Below, in pieces: positions 24,667 through 37,024 of a stretch of 64,000 bases of DNA. Positions within the stretch are counted from its first letter, which is position 1; every line of letters begins with the position of its first letter. Made by a program: the position numbers and the translations under genes. The notes under the pieces are model-generated. The model did not search any database, was not told the origin of the DNA, and saw nothing but the letters and a program-made list of their open reading frames with translations. The DNA is from Sympetrum striolatum (Eukaryota; Arthropoda; Insecta; Odonata; Libellulidae): positions 3,658,001-3,722,000 of the forward strand of contig OX388350.1 of the NCBI GenBank assembly GCA_947579665.1. Direction: 5' to 3'.

Positions 24667-27600
24667 ATGCTTTTTTTGATCAAAATGCAAGAAAATGACG
24701 AAAATTAAGGAAAAAAAGGGGGTTCAAATTGAAATTGCTCTAATTTACTACGTTTTCGATGCATTTTTTGATCAAAAAGCAAGAAAATGACGAAAATTAA
24801 GGAAAAAAAGGGGCCAAAAATTGAAATATCGCTAAAAATCTCCATTATCGATGCTTCTTTTGATCAAAAGAAAGAAAATGACGCAAATTAAGGAAAAAAA
24901 GGGGCCAAAAATTGAAATTTCGCTAAAATTCTCCGTTTTCGATGCTTTTTTTGATCAAAATGCAAGAAAATTACGAAAATAAGGAAAATAAGGTGGTTCA
25001 AATTGCAATTTCGCTAAAATTCTCAGTTTTCGATCCTTTTTTTGATCAAAATGCAAGAAAATGACGAAAATTAAGGAAAAAAAGGGGGTTGAAATTGAAA
25101 TTTCGCTAAAATTCTCCGTTTTCGATGCATTTTTTGTTCAAAATGCAAGAAAATGACGAAAATTAAGGAAAAAAAGGGGATAAAAATTGAAATTTCGCTA
25201 AAATTCTCCGTTTTCGATGTTTTCTTTTTATCAAAATGCAAGAAAATGACGAAAATTAAGGAAAAAAGGGGATAAAAATTGAAATTTCGCTAAAAGTTTC
25301 CGTTTTCGATGCTCATAGATCAAAATGAAGAGAAAATGACGAAAATTAGGTAAAAAAAAGTTGATAAAAATTCTAAGTTTCCGATGCTTTTTTTATCAAA
25401 ATACAAGAAAATGACGAAAATTAAGGAAAAGAGAGGATAAAAATTCTTAGTTTCCGATGATTTTTTTATCAAAATACAAGAAAATGACGAAAATTAAGGA
25501 AAAGAAAGGGATAAAAATTCTCAGTTTTCGATGCTTTTTTTATCAAAATGCAAGAAAATGACGAAAATTAAGGAAAAAAAGGGGATAGAAATCGAAATAT
25601 CGCTAAAATTCCTAGTTTTCAATGCTTTTTTTGATCAAAATGCAAGAAATAGACGAAAATTAAGGAAAAAAAGGATAAAAATTGAAATTTCGCTAAATTT
25701 CTCTGTTTTCGATGCTTTTTTTGATCAAAATGCAAGAAAATGACCAAAAGTGAGGAAAAAAAGGGGGTTAAAATTGAAATTTCGCTCAAATTCTCCGTTT
25801 TCGATGCATTTTTTGATCAAAATGCAAGAAAATGACGAAAATAAAGGAGAAAAAGGGGATAAAAATGGAAATTTCTCTAAAATTCTCCGTTTTCCATGCT
25901 TTTTTTGATCAAAATGCAAGAAAATGACGAAAATTAAGGAAAAAAAGGGGATAAAAATTGAAAATTCGCTAAAATTCTCCGTTTTCGATGCTTTCCTTGA
26001 TCAAAATGCAAGAAAATTACGAAAATTAAGGAAAAAAAGGGGATAAAAATTGAAATATCGCTAAAAATCTCAGTTTTCGATGCATTTTTTGATCAAAATG
26101 CAAGAAAATGACGAAAATTAAGGGAAAAAAGGGGGTTAAAATTGAAATTTCGCTAAAATTCTCCGTTTTTGATGTTTTTTTTTATCAAAATGCAAGGAAA
26201 TTACGAAAATTAAGGGAAAAAAGGGGGTTAAAATTGAAATTTCGCTAAAATTCTCCGTTTTCGATGCTTTCTTTGATCAAAATGCAAGAAAATGACGAAA
26301 ATTAAGTAAAAAAGGTTGATAAAAATTCTCAGTTTTCGATGCTTTTTTTATCAAAATACAAGAAAATGACGAAAATTAAGGAAAAGAAGGGGATAAAAAT
26401 TCTCAATTTTCGATGCTTTTTTTATCAAAATACAAGAATATGACGATAATTAAGTAAAAAAAGGGGATAAAAATTGAAATTTCGCTAAAAATCTCAGTTT
26501 TCGATGCTTTTTTTGATCAAAATGCAAGAAAATGACGAAAATTAAGGAAAAAAAGAGGGGTTAAAATTGAAATTTTGCTAAAATTCTCTGTTTTCCATGC
26601 TTTCTTCGATCAAAAAGCAAGAAAATGACGAAAATTAAGGAAAAAAAGGGGCCGAAATTGGAATTTAGCTAAAATTCTCCGTATTCGATACTTTTTTTGA
26701 TCAAAATGCAAGAAAATGACGAAAATTAAGGAAAAAAAGGGGGTTAAAATTGAAATTTCGATAAAATTCTCCGTTTTCGATGCGTTTTTAATCAAAATGC
26801 AAGAAAATGACGAAAATTAAGGAAAAAAAGGGTGTTAAAATTGAAATTTCGCTAAAATTCTCCGTTTTCGATGCTTTTCTTGATCAAAATGCAAGATAAT
26901 GACGAAAATTAAGGAAAAAAAGAGGGGTTAAAATTGAAATTTTGCTAAAATCCTCCGTTTTCGATGCTTTTTTTGATCAAAATGCAAGAAAATTACGAAA
27001 ATTAAGTAAGAAAAGAGGGGATAAAATTGAAATTTAGCTGAAATTCTCAGTTTTTGATGCATTTTTTGATCAAAATGCAAGAAAATGACGAAAATTATGG
27101 AAGAAAACGGGGTTAAAATTGAAATTTCGCTAAAATTCTCCGTAATCGATGCTTTTTTTGATCAAAAAGCAAGGAAATGACGAGAATTTAGGAAAAAAAG
27201 GGGCCAAAAATTGAAATTTTGCTAAAATCCTCCGTTTTCGATGCTTTTTTTGATCAAAATGCAAGAAAATTACGAAAATTAAGTAAGAAAAGAGGGGATA
27301 AAATTGAAATTTAGCTGAAATTCTCAGTTTTCGATGCTTTTTTTGATCAAAATGCAAGAGTATGACGAAAATTAAGGGAAAAAAGGCGATAAAAATTGAA
27401 ATTTCGCTAAAATTCTCCGTTTTCGATGCCTTTTTAATCAAAATGCAAAAAAATGACGAAAATCAAGGAAAAAAAGGGGATAAAAATTGAAACTTCGTTA
27501 AAATTCTCCGTTTTCGATGCTTTTTTTGATCAAAATGCAAGAAAATGACAAAAATTAAGGAAAAAAAGAGGGGTTAAAATTGAAATTTTGCTAAAATTCT

Positions 27601-28587
27601 CTGTTTTCCATGCTTTTTTCGATCAAAAAGCAAGAAAATGACGAAAATTAAGGAAAAAAAGGGGCCAAAAATTGGAATTTAGCTAAAATTCTCCGTATAC
27701 GATACTTTTTTTGATCAAAATGCAAGAAAATGACGAAAATTAAGGAAAAGAATAGGGTTAAAATTGAAATTTTGCTAAAATTCTCCGTTTTCGATGCTTT
27801 TTTTGATCAAAATGCAAGAAAATGACGAAAATTAAGGAAAAAAAGGGGGTTAAAATTGAAATTTCGATAAAATTCTCCGTTTTCGATGCTTTTTTGATCA
27901 AAATGCAAGAAAATTACGAAAATTAAGGAAAAAAAGAGGGGTTAAAATTGAAATTTTGCTAAAATCCTCCGTTTTCGATGCTTTTTTTGATCAAAATGCA
28001 AGAAAATTACGAAAATTAAGTAAGAAAAGAGGGGATAAAATTGAAATTTAGCTGAAATTCTCAGTTTTTGATGCATTTTTTGATCAAAATGCAAGAAAAT
28101 GACGAAAATTATGGAAGAAAACGGGGTTAAAATTGAAATTTCGCTAAAATTCTCCGTAATCGATGCTTTTTTTGATCAAAAAGCAAGAAAATGACGAAAA
28201 TTAAGGAAAAAAAGGGGCCAAAAATTGAAATTTCGCTACAATTCTCCGTTTTCGATGCTTTTTTTGATCAAAATGCAAGAAAATTAAGGAAGGAAAGGGG
28301 ATAAAAATTGAGATTTCGCTAAAATTCTCCGTTTTCGATGCTTTTTTTGATCAAAATGCAAGAATATGACGAAAATTAAGGAAAAAAAGGGGGTTAAAAT
28401 TGAAATTTCGCTAAAATTCTCCGTTTTCGATGCTTTTCTTGATCAAAATCCAAGAAAATTACGAAAATTAAGGAAAAAAAGGGGGTTAAAATTGAAACTT
28501 CGCTAAAATTCTTCGTTTTCGATCCTTTTTTTGATCATAATGCAAGAAAATTACGAAAATTAAGGAAAAGAAGAGGGGTTAAAATTG
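24667..28587 (+). repeat. Family A satellite array between cassettes 2 and 3
   Basis: About 42 direct monomers. The first 200 bp, with GGGGGTTCAAATTG and the CCATTATCGATGCTTC variant, match the DNA that follows C copies 1, 3 and 4. Around 25190-25530 and 26300-26450 are monomers shortened to about 73 bp. The variant GATGCTCATAGATC at about 25310 is a marker shared with 22997, 34813, 43827 and 56057. The last 600 bp repeat the cassette leader seen before the other B blocks. No gene was seen. Confidence 0.93.
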
Positions 28588-29523
28588 CATCTCATTTTTT
28601 ATTAACGACACTTTATCGAGCTATGGTAGAAAAAAGCTATGAAAATGGATACTTTTATCGAAATTTCGATTTTTTTCCTCATTTTGCCTTTAATTCCGAC
28701 ATTTTATCAAGATATGCTCGAAAAAAGCAATGAAAACGGATATTTTATCAAAAATCTATTTGTTTTCCCACTATTTTCTTTTAATTCCCACATTTTATCA
28801 AGATATTATCGAAAAGAGCATCAAGAACGGATAATTTTATCGAAATTTCAATTTTTTTCCTCTATTTTGCCTTATTTCCAACATTTTAACGAGATATGAT
28901 CGAAAAAGCAACGAGAACGGATAATCTTAATGTAATTCCAATTTTTTCCTCGTTTTTGCCTTAATTACCGATATTTTATCGAGATATGATAGAAAAATGC
29001 AACATAAACGTATAGTTGAAGAGAAATTTCAATTTTTTTCTCAATTATGCCATATTTTCGTCATTTTATTCATATATGATCGAAAAAAGCAACGAAAAAG
29101 AATAATTATAGCGCGATTTCGTGTTTTATCTCTACTTTGCCATAAGAGTCGTCATTTTATCGAGATATGATGGATGAAAAGCAACGAAAACGGATAATTT
29201 TATCGAAAATTCAATTTTTTCCACATGTGAGCCTTATTTTCGACATTTTATAAAGATATGATCTAGAAAAGCAACGAAAGCGGATATTTTTTTCAGCGAA
29301 ATTTCAATTTTTTTTTCTATTTTTCTTTATTTTCGACATTTTATCGAGATATGATTGAAAAAAGCTACGAAAACGGATAATTTATTCGAAATTTCAAATA
29401 TTTTCCTCTTTTTTTCTTTATTTCCGACATTTTATCGAGATATGATTGAAAAAAGCTGCGAAAACGGATAATTTTAGCGAAATTTCAATTTTTTCACTCT
29501 ATTTTTCCCTTATTTCCGACATT
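28588..29523 (-). repeat. Family B inverted satellite (copy 3)
   Basis: About ten units. Full left boundary: family A ends in GGGGTTAAAATTG and B begins CATCTCATTTTTTATTAACG. The right boundary is CCGACATTGACCTCG into C. Both are the same joints as copies 1, 4 and 5. Confidence 0.9.
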
Positions 29524-30346
29524 GACCTCGAGGAGTCAACCTTCCAGAGTCGACCCTTTGGAGTAGACCACCAGGAGTCAAAATCCTGGAGTCAATCTCC
29601 CGGATTCCACCTCCCGGATTCCACCTCCCGGAGTCAACCTGACGATGTCGATCTCTGGTTATTGACTTCGGGCCATAGACCTCGGGCCTTTGACCTCAGG
29701 TAATCAACCTCGGGTCATTCACCTCGGGTCATAGACCTCGGGTCATCTACCTCGGGTCATCTACCTCGGGTCCTAGACCGTAAGTCATCCTAGAATCGAC
29801 GTCCTGGAGTCGACGTCCCGGAGTCAACCACCCGGAGTAGACCTACCGGAGTCGACCTCCAGGTGTCGTTATCCCGGATTTGACCTCCCGGAGTCGACCT
29901 CCTTGAGTCCACCTCCCAGAGTCGACCTCACCAAGTCGATCTCCCAGAGTTGACCTCCTGGAGTCGACCTCCCGGAGTCGCTATCATGGAGTTGACCTCC
30001 CGGAGTTGACCTCACGGAGTCGATCTCTGGTTATTGACTGCGGGCCATAGACCTCGGGCCTTCGACCTCAGGTCATCCACCTCAGGTCATCGACCTCGGG
30101 TCTTCGACCTCGGGTCATCTACCTCAGGTCCTAGACGGTATTTCATCCAAGAATCGACGTCCTGGAGTAGATGTCCCGGAGTCGACCTCCCGGAGTCGAC
30201 CTCGGGTCACTGTCCTTGGGTCATTGACTTCGGGTCATCGACCTCGGGTAATCGACCTCGGGTCATTGACCTCGGGTCATTGACCTCGGGTCATTGACCT
30301 CGGGTCATTGACCTCGGGTCATCGACCTCGGGTCATCGATCTCGAA
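29524..30346. repeat. Family C 14-bp minisatellite (copy 3)
   Basis: Same domain order as the other copies. The terminal type 2 run is two units longer than in copies 1 and 2, with additional GGGTCATTGACCTC units near 30280-30315. This is ordinary unit-number variation. Confidence 0.92.
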
Positions 30347-30579
30347 ATGCTTTTTTTGATCAAAATGCAAGAAAATGACGAAAATTAAGGAAAAAAAGGG
30401 GGTTCAAATTGAAATTTCTCTAAAATACTACGTTTTCGATGCATTTTTTGATCAAAAAGCAAGAAAATGACGAAAATTAAGGAAAAAAAGGGGCCAAAAA
30501 TTGAAATTTCGCTAAAAATCTCCATTATCGATGCTTCTTTTGATCAAAAGAAAGAAAATGACGAAAATTAAGGAAAAAA
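30347..30579 (+). repeat. Family A spacer between C copy 3 and H1
   Basis: About 2.5 monomers with the same variants that follow the other C copies (GGTTCAAATTG; CCATTATCGATGCTTC). It ends at GGAAAAAA, where element H1 starts. Confidence 0.9.
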
Positions 30580-31443
30580 TCTGATGTGGCCAGCACATGA
30601 CTTTCTCCATATATAAGATGTAAATATTTATCTACGACAGTAATTTCGAAATCTATATTCCATCTAAACTTTGAAGATGAGTGATTAATTTATATATATT
30701 ATTATCTTTTACGTCACAAACATTATAAATAATGTTTTTCAGGACATGTTCGATGAAAAACGATGAAGTGGCATTTCGCCCCAGCGCCCAGAGCGCCCAC
30801 AACGTACATAATCAGCAACTTCCGGTTTATCAGTATTTCACAAATAACTCCTACACAATCCGTGATACAAAAATATGTTTCACACAAAAGTCATAGTAAA
30901 TTACATTTTCTAAAACTTTTGTTACTAATACTATATACCTAAATATCATATTTATGGAGATATTTTGAAAACCGGAAATGAGCTTTGAAGAATAAAGCTC
31001 GACTTCCGGTTAACCGATTTACTCCAAAATCTAATCAACTCTAAACACACAAACCAAAATTCTATATATAAGATTTAGTGTTGATCCGACAAACAATTTT
31101 CATGTTAGAGCGCCCACAAAGTACATAATCAGATACTTCCGTTTTATCGGTATTTCACGAATAACTCCTAATCAAGCGGTGATACAAAAATATATTAAAT
31201 GCAAAAGTTATAGTAATTTACATTATCTAAAACTTTTATAAGTAATACAATTTACATATATATCATATTTATGGAGATATTTTGAAAACCGGAAATGAGC
31301 TTTAATGAATAAAGCTCGACTTCCGGTTGACCGATTTACTCCAAAAACTAAACAACTCTGACAGCACACACACCACTACTATATATGAAGTTTGGTATTG
31401 ATACAACGAATAGTTTTCACGTAAGAGCGCCCACTATCACACA

Positions 31444-31492
<49 letters not shown>

Positions 31493-31621
31493 ACAGACAT
31501 CATTCCGAAAATGGTCAAAACGTGTTCTCGGGACCCCAAAACATGTATTTCCGTTGAAATCTCGAAGTCGAATTTTTTTATGAAAACAATACTTTCTCTA
31601 TACTTCGTATATGGAGAAAGT
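30580..31621 (+). mobile_element. H1: Helentron/HINE-like non-autonomous element, reference copy
   Basis: It starts TCTGATGTGGCCAGCACATG, followed at 30600-30613 by ACTTTCTCCATATA. It ends in a hairpin at 31591-31621, with left arm ACTTTCTCTATAC, loop TTC and right arm GTATATGGAGAAAGT, whose end is the exact reverse complement of the 5' 14-mer. Inside are tandem units of 317 bp (AGCGCCCAC at 30792, 31109 and 31426) and a (CA)n tract at 31437-31496, then a conserved tail of about 120 bp. Subterminal 5' repeat, terminal 3' hairpin, internal tandem units and a microsatellite are known for Helentron-associated elements (HINE, DINE-1, oyster pearl-type). It inserts in an A run (T-T on the other strand), as Helentrons do. 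No protein is encoded. The class is an inference; the repeat itself is certain. Confidence 0.68.
31591..31621 (+). other. 3' terminal hairpin of H1 (representative of the family)
   Basis: Left arm ACTTTCTCTATAC and right arm GTATATGGAGAAAGT pair over 13 bp with a 2-nt bulge and a TTC loop. The same hairpin ends every H copy in the window. In rolling-circle transposons a 3' hairpin acts as a replication stop; that role is inferred here. Confidence 0.75.
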
Positions 31622-31996
31622 AAAAAAGGGGATAAAAATTGAAATTTTGCTAAAATTCTTCGTTTTCGATGCTCTTTTTAATCAAAATGCAAGAAAATTA
31701 CGAATATTAAGGAAAGAAAGGGGATAAAAAAATTAAATTTCGCTAAAATTCTCCGTTTTCGATGCTTTTTTGATCAAAATGCAAGAAAATGACGAAAATT
31801 AACGAAAAAAAGGGGATAAAAATTGAAATTTCGCTAAAATTCTCCGTTTTTGATGCTTTTTTTGATCAAAATGCAAGAAAAAGACGAAAATTAAGGAAAA
31901 AAAGTGGATTAAAATGGGAATTTCACTTAAATTCTCCGTTATCGATGCTTTTTTTGATCAAAAAGCAAGAAAATGATGAAAATTAACGAAAAAAAA
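31622..31996 (+). repeat. Family A spacer H1-H2 (4 monomers)
   Basis: 375 bp of direct satellite, 4 monomers, starting in the A run that follows the H1 hairpin and ending at CGAAAAAAAA before H2. It is repeated as 39870-40245 between H7 and H8. Confidence 0.9.
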
Positions 31997-33022
31997 TCTG
32001 ATGTGGCCAGCACATGACTTTCTCCATATATATAAGATGTAAATATTTAACTACCGCAGCAATTTCGAACTCTATATTCCATCTAAACTTGGAATATGAG
32101 TGATTAATATATATATATATATTATCTTTGACGCCAAAAACATGATAAATAATGTTTTACGGGACATGATCGATGAAAAACGATGAAATTGGCCTTTCGC
32201 CCATAGAGCCCAGAGCGCCCACAAAGTACATAATCAGCATCTTCCGGTTTATCAGTATTTCATGAATAACTCCTACACAATCAGTGATACAAAAATATAT
32301 TTCAACCAAAAGTTATAGTAAAATACATGTTCTAAAACTTTTATAGATAATAGTATATACCTAAATATCATATTTATGGAGATATTTTGAAAACCGGAAA
32401 TGAGCTTTGAAGAATGAAGCTCGACTTCCGGTAGACCGATTTACTCCAAAAACTAATCAACTCTAAAAATACTAAGCAAAGTACTATATATGAAATTTGG
32501 TGTTGATATAATGAATAGTTTTCAGGTTAGAGCGCCCACAAAGTACATAACAGCTACTTACGGTTTATCGGTATTTCACGAATAACTCCTAATCAACCCG
32601 TGATACAAAAATATGTTAAATACAAAAATTCTAGTAAAACAGATTATCTAAAACTTTTATAAGTAATACAATACACGTATATATCATATTTATGGAGATA
32701 TTTTGAAAACCGGAAATGAGCTTTAATGAATGAAGCTCGACTTAAGGTGAACCGATTTACTCCAAAAACTAATCAACTCTGACAGCACACACCACAGTAC
32801 TATATAAGAAGTTTGGTATTGATACGACCAATAGTTTTCACGTTATAGCGCCCACAAACACACACACACATACAGACACACACACACATACACACAGACA
32901 TCATTCCGAAAATGGTCAAAACGTGTTCTAGGGACCCCAAAACATGTATTTCCGTTGAAATCTCGAAGTCGATTTTTTTCATGAAAACAATACTTTCTCT
33001 ATACTTCGTATATGGAGAAAGT
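31997..33022 (+). mobile_element. H2: Helentron/HINE-like element
   Basis: Complete: 5' TCTGATGTGGCC, subterminal ACTTTCTCCATATA, two 317-bp units, an interrupted (CA)n at 32854-32899 and the 3' hairpin. The CA tract is preceded by GCGCCCACAAA instead of GCGCCCACTATC. Its duplicate is H8. One monomer (97 bp) separates it from H3. Confidence 0.68.
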
Positions 33023-33119
33023 AAAAAAGGGGATAAAAATTGAAATTTCGCTAAAATTCTTCGTTCTCGATGCTTTTTTTGATCAAAATGCAAGAAAATT
33101 ACGAAAATTAAGGAAAAAA

Positions 33120-34319
33120 TCTGATGTGGCCAGCACATGACTTTCTCCATATATATAAGATGTAAATATTTATCTACCGCAATAATTTCGAACTCTATAT
33201 TCCATCTAAACTTGGAATTTGAGTTATTAATATTATATATTATCTTTGATGCCAAAAACATGATAAATAATTTTTACGGGACATGATCGATGAAAAACGA
33301 TGAAATTGGCCTTTCGCCCATAGAGCCCAGAGCGCCCACAAAGTACATAATCGGCAACTTCCGGTTTATCAGTATTTCATGAATAACTCCTACACAATCA
33401 GTGATACAAAAATATGTTTCAACCAAAAGTTATAGTACATTATATTTTCTAAAACTTTTACAAATAATAGTATATACCTAAATACCATATTTATGGAGAT
33501 ATTTTGAAAACTGGAAATGAGCTTTGAAGAATTAAGCTCAACTTCCGGTTGACCGATTCGCTCCAAAAACTAATCAACTCTAACGACACAAACCAAAATA
33601 CTATATATGAAATTTGGTGTTGATCCGACAAATAGTTTTCATGTTAGAGCGCCCACAAAGTACATAATCATCTTCTTCCGGTTTATCAGTATTTCATGGA
33701 TAACTCCTAAACAATCAGTGATGCAAAAATATGTTTCATACAAAAGTTATAGTAAAATATATTTTCTACAACATTTATAAATAATAGTATATACCTAAAT
33801 ATCATATTAATGGAGATATTTTGAAAACCGGAAATGAGCTTTGAAGAATGAAGCTCGACTTCCGGTCAGCCGATTTACTCCAAAAACTAATCAACTCTAA
33901 CGACTGTAATAAAAGTACAATATGTGAAATTTGGTGTTGATCCGACAATTAGTTTTCATGTTAGAGCGCCCACAAAGTACATAATCATCTTCTTCCGGTT
34001 TATCAGTATTTCACGAATAACTCCTAATGAACCGGTGATACAAAAATATGTTAAATACAAAAGTTATAGTAAATTATACTATCTAAAACTTTTATAAGTA
34101 ATACAATAGACGTATATATCATATTTATGGAGATATTTTGAAAACCGGAAATGAGCTTTAATGAATAAAGCTCGACTTCCGGTTAACGGATTTACTCCAA
34201 AAACTAATCAACTCTGACAGCACACACAACAGTACTATATATGAAGTTTGGTATTGATACGACTTTTAGTTTTCGAGTTAGAACGCCCATTATCACACAC
34301 ACACATACACACACACACA

Positions 34320-34362
<43 letters not shown>

Positions 34363-34491
34363 ACAGACATCATTCAGAAAATGGTCAAAACGTGTTCTAG
34401 GGACCCCAAAACGTGTATTTCCGTTGAAATCTCGAAGTCGAATTTTTTCATGAAAACAATACTTTCTCTATACTTCGTATATGGAGAAAGT
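33120..34491 (+). mobile_element. H3: Helentron/HINE-like element with three 317-bp units
   Basis: Complete copy of 1372 bp. AGCGCCC-type unit markers lie at 33331, 33648, 33965 and 34282, exactly 317 bp apart, so it carries one more unit than most copies. (CA)n lies at 34293-34366 and the 3' hairpin ends at 34491. H10 shares its 3' part but has two units. Confidence 0.68.
33827..33866 (+). other. Internal hairpin of the 317-bp unit (representative)
   Basis: ACCGGAAATGAGCTTT and GAAGCTCGACTTCCGGT form an imperfect inverted repeat of about 16 bp with one offset base around a GAAGAAT loop. It recurs once per 317-bp unit, so 2-6 times per H element. Variants keep the CCGGAA/TTCCGG ends. Confidence 0.8.
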
Positions 34492-35082
34492 AAAAAAGGG
34501 GGTTCAAATTGAAATTTCGCTAAAATTCACCGTTTTCGATGCATTTTTAGTTCAAAATGCAAAAAAATGACGAAAATTAAGGGAAAAAAGGGGATAAAAA
34601 TTGAAATTTCACTAAAATTCTCCGTTTTTCATGCTTTTATTTATCAAAATGCAAGAAAATGACGAAAATTAAGGAAAAAAAGGATAAAAATTGAAATTTC
34701 GCTAAAATTCTCCGTTTTCGATGTTTTTTTTTATCAAAATGCAAGAAAATGACGAAAATTAAGGAAAAAAGGGGATAAAAATTGAAATTTCGCTAAAATT
34801 TTCAGTTTTCGATGCTCATAGATCAAAATGAAGAGAAAATGACGAAAATTAAGTAAAAAAAGTTGATAAAAATTCTAAGTTTCCGATGCTTTTTTTATCA
34901 AAATACAAGAAAATGACGAAAATTAAGGAAAAGAGAGGATAAAAATTCTTAGTTTCCGATGATTTTTTTATCAAAATATAAGAAAATGACGAAAATTAAG
35001 GAAAAGAAGGGGATAAAAATTCTCAGTTTTCGATGCTTTTTTTTATCAAAATGCAAGAAAATGACAAAAATTAAGGAAAAAA
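34492..35082 (+). repeat. Family A spacer H3-H4 with short 73-bp monomers
   Basis: 591 bp of satellite. From about 34850 the monomers read GATAAAAATTCTAAG or similar: they lack the 17 bp between two AAAATT repeats and are about 73 bp long. It also holds the GATGCTCATAGATC marker variant at about 34813. Duplicated as 43504-44096. Confidence 0.9.
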
Positions 35083-35955
35083 TCTGATGTGGCCAGCACA
35101 TGACTTTCTCCATATCTAAGATGTAAATTTTTATCTACGACAGTAATTTCGAACTCAATATTCCATCTAAACTTGGAAGAAGAGTGATTTATTTATATAT
35201 TATCATCTTTGACGTCAAAGACATTAAAAATAATGTTTTTCTGGACATGATCGATGAAAAAAGATGAAATTGGCCTTTCGCCCATAGAGCCCAGAGCCCC
35301 CACAAAGTGCAGAATGAGCAACTTCCGTTTTATCAGTATTTCATGAATAACTCCTAAACAATCAGTGATACAAAAATATGTTTCATACAAAAGTTATAGT
35401 AAATTACATTTTCTAAAACTTTTATAAAAAATAGTATATACCTAAATATCATATTTATGGAGATATTATGAAAACCGGAAATGAGCTATGAAGAATGAAG
35501 CTCAACTTCCGGTTGACCGATTTACTCCAAAAACTAATCAACTCTAACGACTGTAATAAAAAAACTATATATGAAATTAAATGTTGATCCGACAAATAGT
35601 TTTCATGATAGAGCGCCCACAAAGTACATAATCATCTTCTTCCGGTTTATCAGTATTTCACGAATAACTCCTAATCAAACGGTGATACCAAAATATGTTA
35701 AGTACAAAAGGTCTAGTAAATACATTATCTAAAACTTTTATAAGCAAAACAATATACGTATATATCATATTTATGGAGATATTTTGAAGACCGGAAATGA
35801 GCTTTAATGAATAAAGCTCGACTTCCGGTGGACCGATTTACTCCAAAAACTAATCAACTCTGACAGCACACACCACATTACTATATATGAAGTTTGGTAT
35901 AGATACGACTTATAGTTTTCACGTTAGAGCGCCCACTATCACACACACACATACA

Positions 35956-35994
<39 letters not shown>

Positions 35995-36123
35995 ACAGAC
36001 ATCATTCCGAAAATGGTCAAAACGTGTTCTCGGGACCCCAAAACATGTATTTCCGTTGAAATCTCGAAGTCGAATTTTTTCATGAAAACAATACTTTCTC
36101 TATACTTCGTATATGGAGAAAGT
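35083..36123 (+). mobile_element. H4: Helentron/HINE-like element
   Basis: Complete copy with two 317-bp units and a (CA)n tract at 35940-36000 interrupted by one CAGACA. The first unit marker reads AGCCCCCAC and the nearby GTGCAGAATGAGC is private to H4, H11 and H17. Only six A residues separate its 3' hairpin from the start of H5. Its duplicate is H11. Confidence 0.68.
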
Positions 36124-36129
36124 AAAAAA

Positions 36130-36992
36130 TCTGATGTGGCCAGCACATGACTTTCTCCATGTATAAGATGTAAATATTTATCCACGACAGTAATTTCGAA
36201 CTCTATATTCCATTTAAACTTGGAGGATGAGTGATTAATATATATATATTTATATTATCTTTGACGTCACAAACATTATAGATAATGTTTTTCGGGACAT
36301 GATCGATGAATAACGATGAAATTGGCCTTTCGCCCATAGAGCCCAGAGCGCCCACAAAGTACATAATCAGCAACTTACGGTTTATCAGTATTTCATGAAT
36401 AACTCCTAAACAATCAGTGTTACAAAAATATGTTTCATACAAAAGTTATAGTAAATTACATTTTCTAAAACATTTATTATTAATAGTATATACCTAAATA
36501 TCATATTTATGGAGATATTTTGAAAACCGGAAATAAGCTTTGAAGAATAAAGCTCAACTTCCGGTAGACCGATTTACTCCAAAAACTAATCAACTCTTAC
36601 GACTGTAATAGAAAAACTATATATGAAATTTGGTGTTGATCCAATAATTAGTTTTCATGTTAGAGCGCCCACAAAGTACATAATCATCTTCTTCCGGTTT
36701 ATCAGTATTTCATGAATAACTCCTAATCAACCAGTGATACAAAAATATATTTAATACAAAAGTTATAGTAAATTTGATTATCTAAAACTTTTATGAGTGA
36801 TATAATATACGTATATATCATATTTATGGAGATATTTGGAAAACCGGAAATTAGCTTTAATGAATAAAGCTCGACTTCCGGTTGACCGATTTACTTCAAA
36901 AACTAATCAACTCTGACAGCACACACACCACTACTATACATGAAGTTTGGTATTGATACGACTAATAGTTTTTACGTTAAAGCGACCACTAT

Positions 36993-37024
<32 letters not shown>

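Noticed and set aside
30580..31621. SINE or LTR identity for family H
   Set aside because: No tRNA-like A and B boxes, no poly(A) addition signal before the end, no long direct terminal repeats and no primer-binding site were found. The end structure fits a rolling-circle element better.
30600..31621. Classic cut-and-paste MITE with terminal inverted repeats
   Set aside because: The 14-bp inverted repeat is terminal only at the 3' side and lies 20 bp inside the 5' end. The flanks show only extra A residues, not a defined target-site duplication.
31591..31621. Canonical Helitron 3' end (CTRR)
   Set aside because: The end reads GGAGAAAGT followed by A, with no CTRR. This argues against a canonical Helitron1 and is why the Helentron-type label was preferred.
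32800..33261. Longest open frame, 153 codons on the minus strand
   Set aside because: It runs through the H2 CA tract, one satellite monomer and the H3 5' end. Its residues are translations of (TG)n and satellite DNA, with no domain and no independent support.
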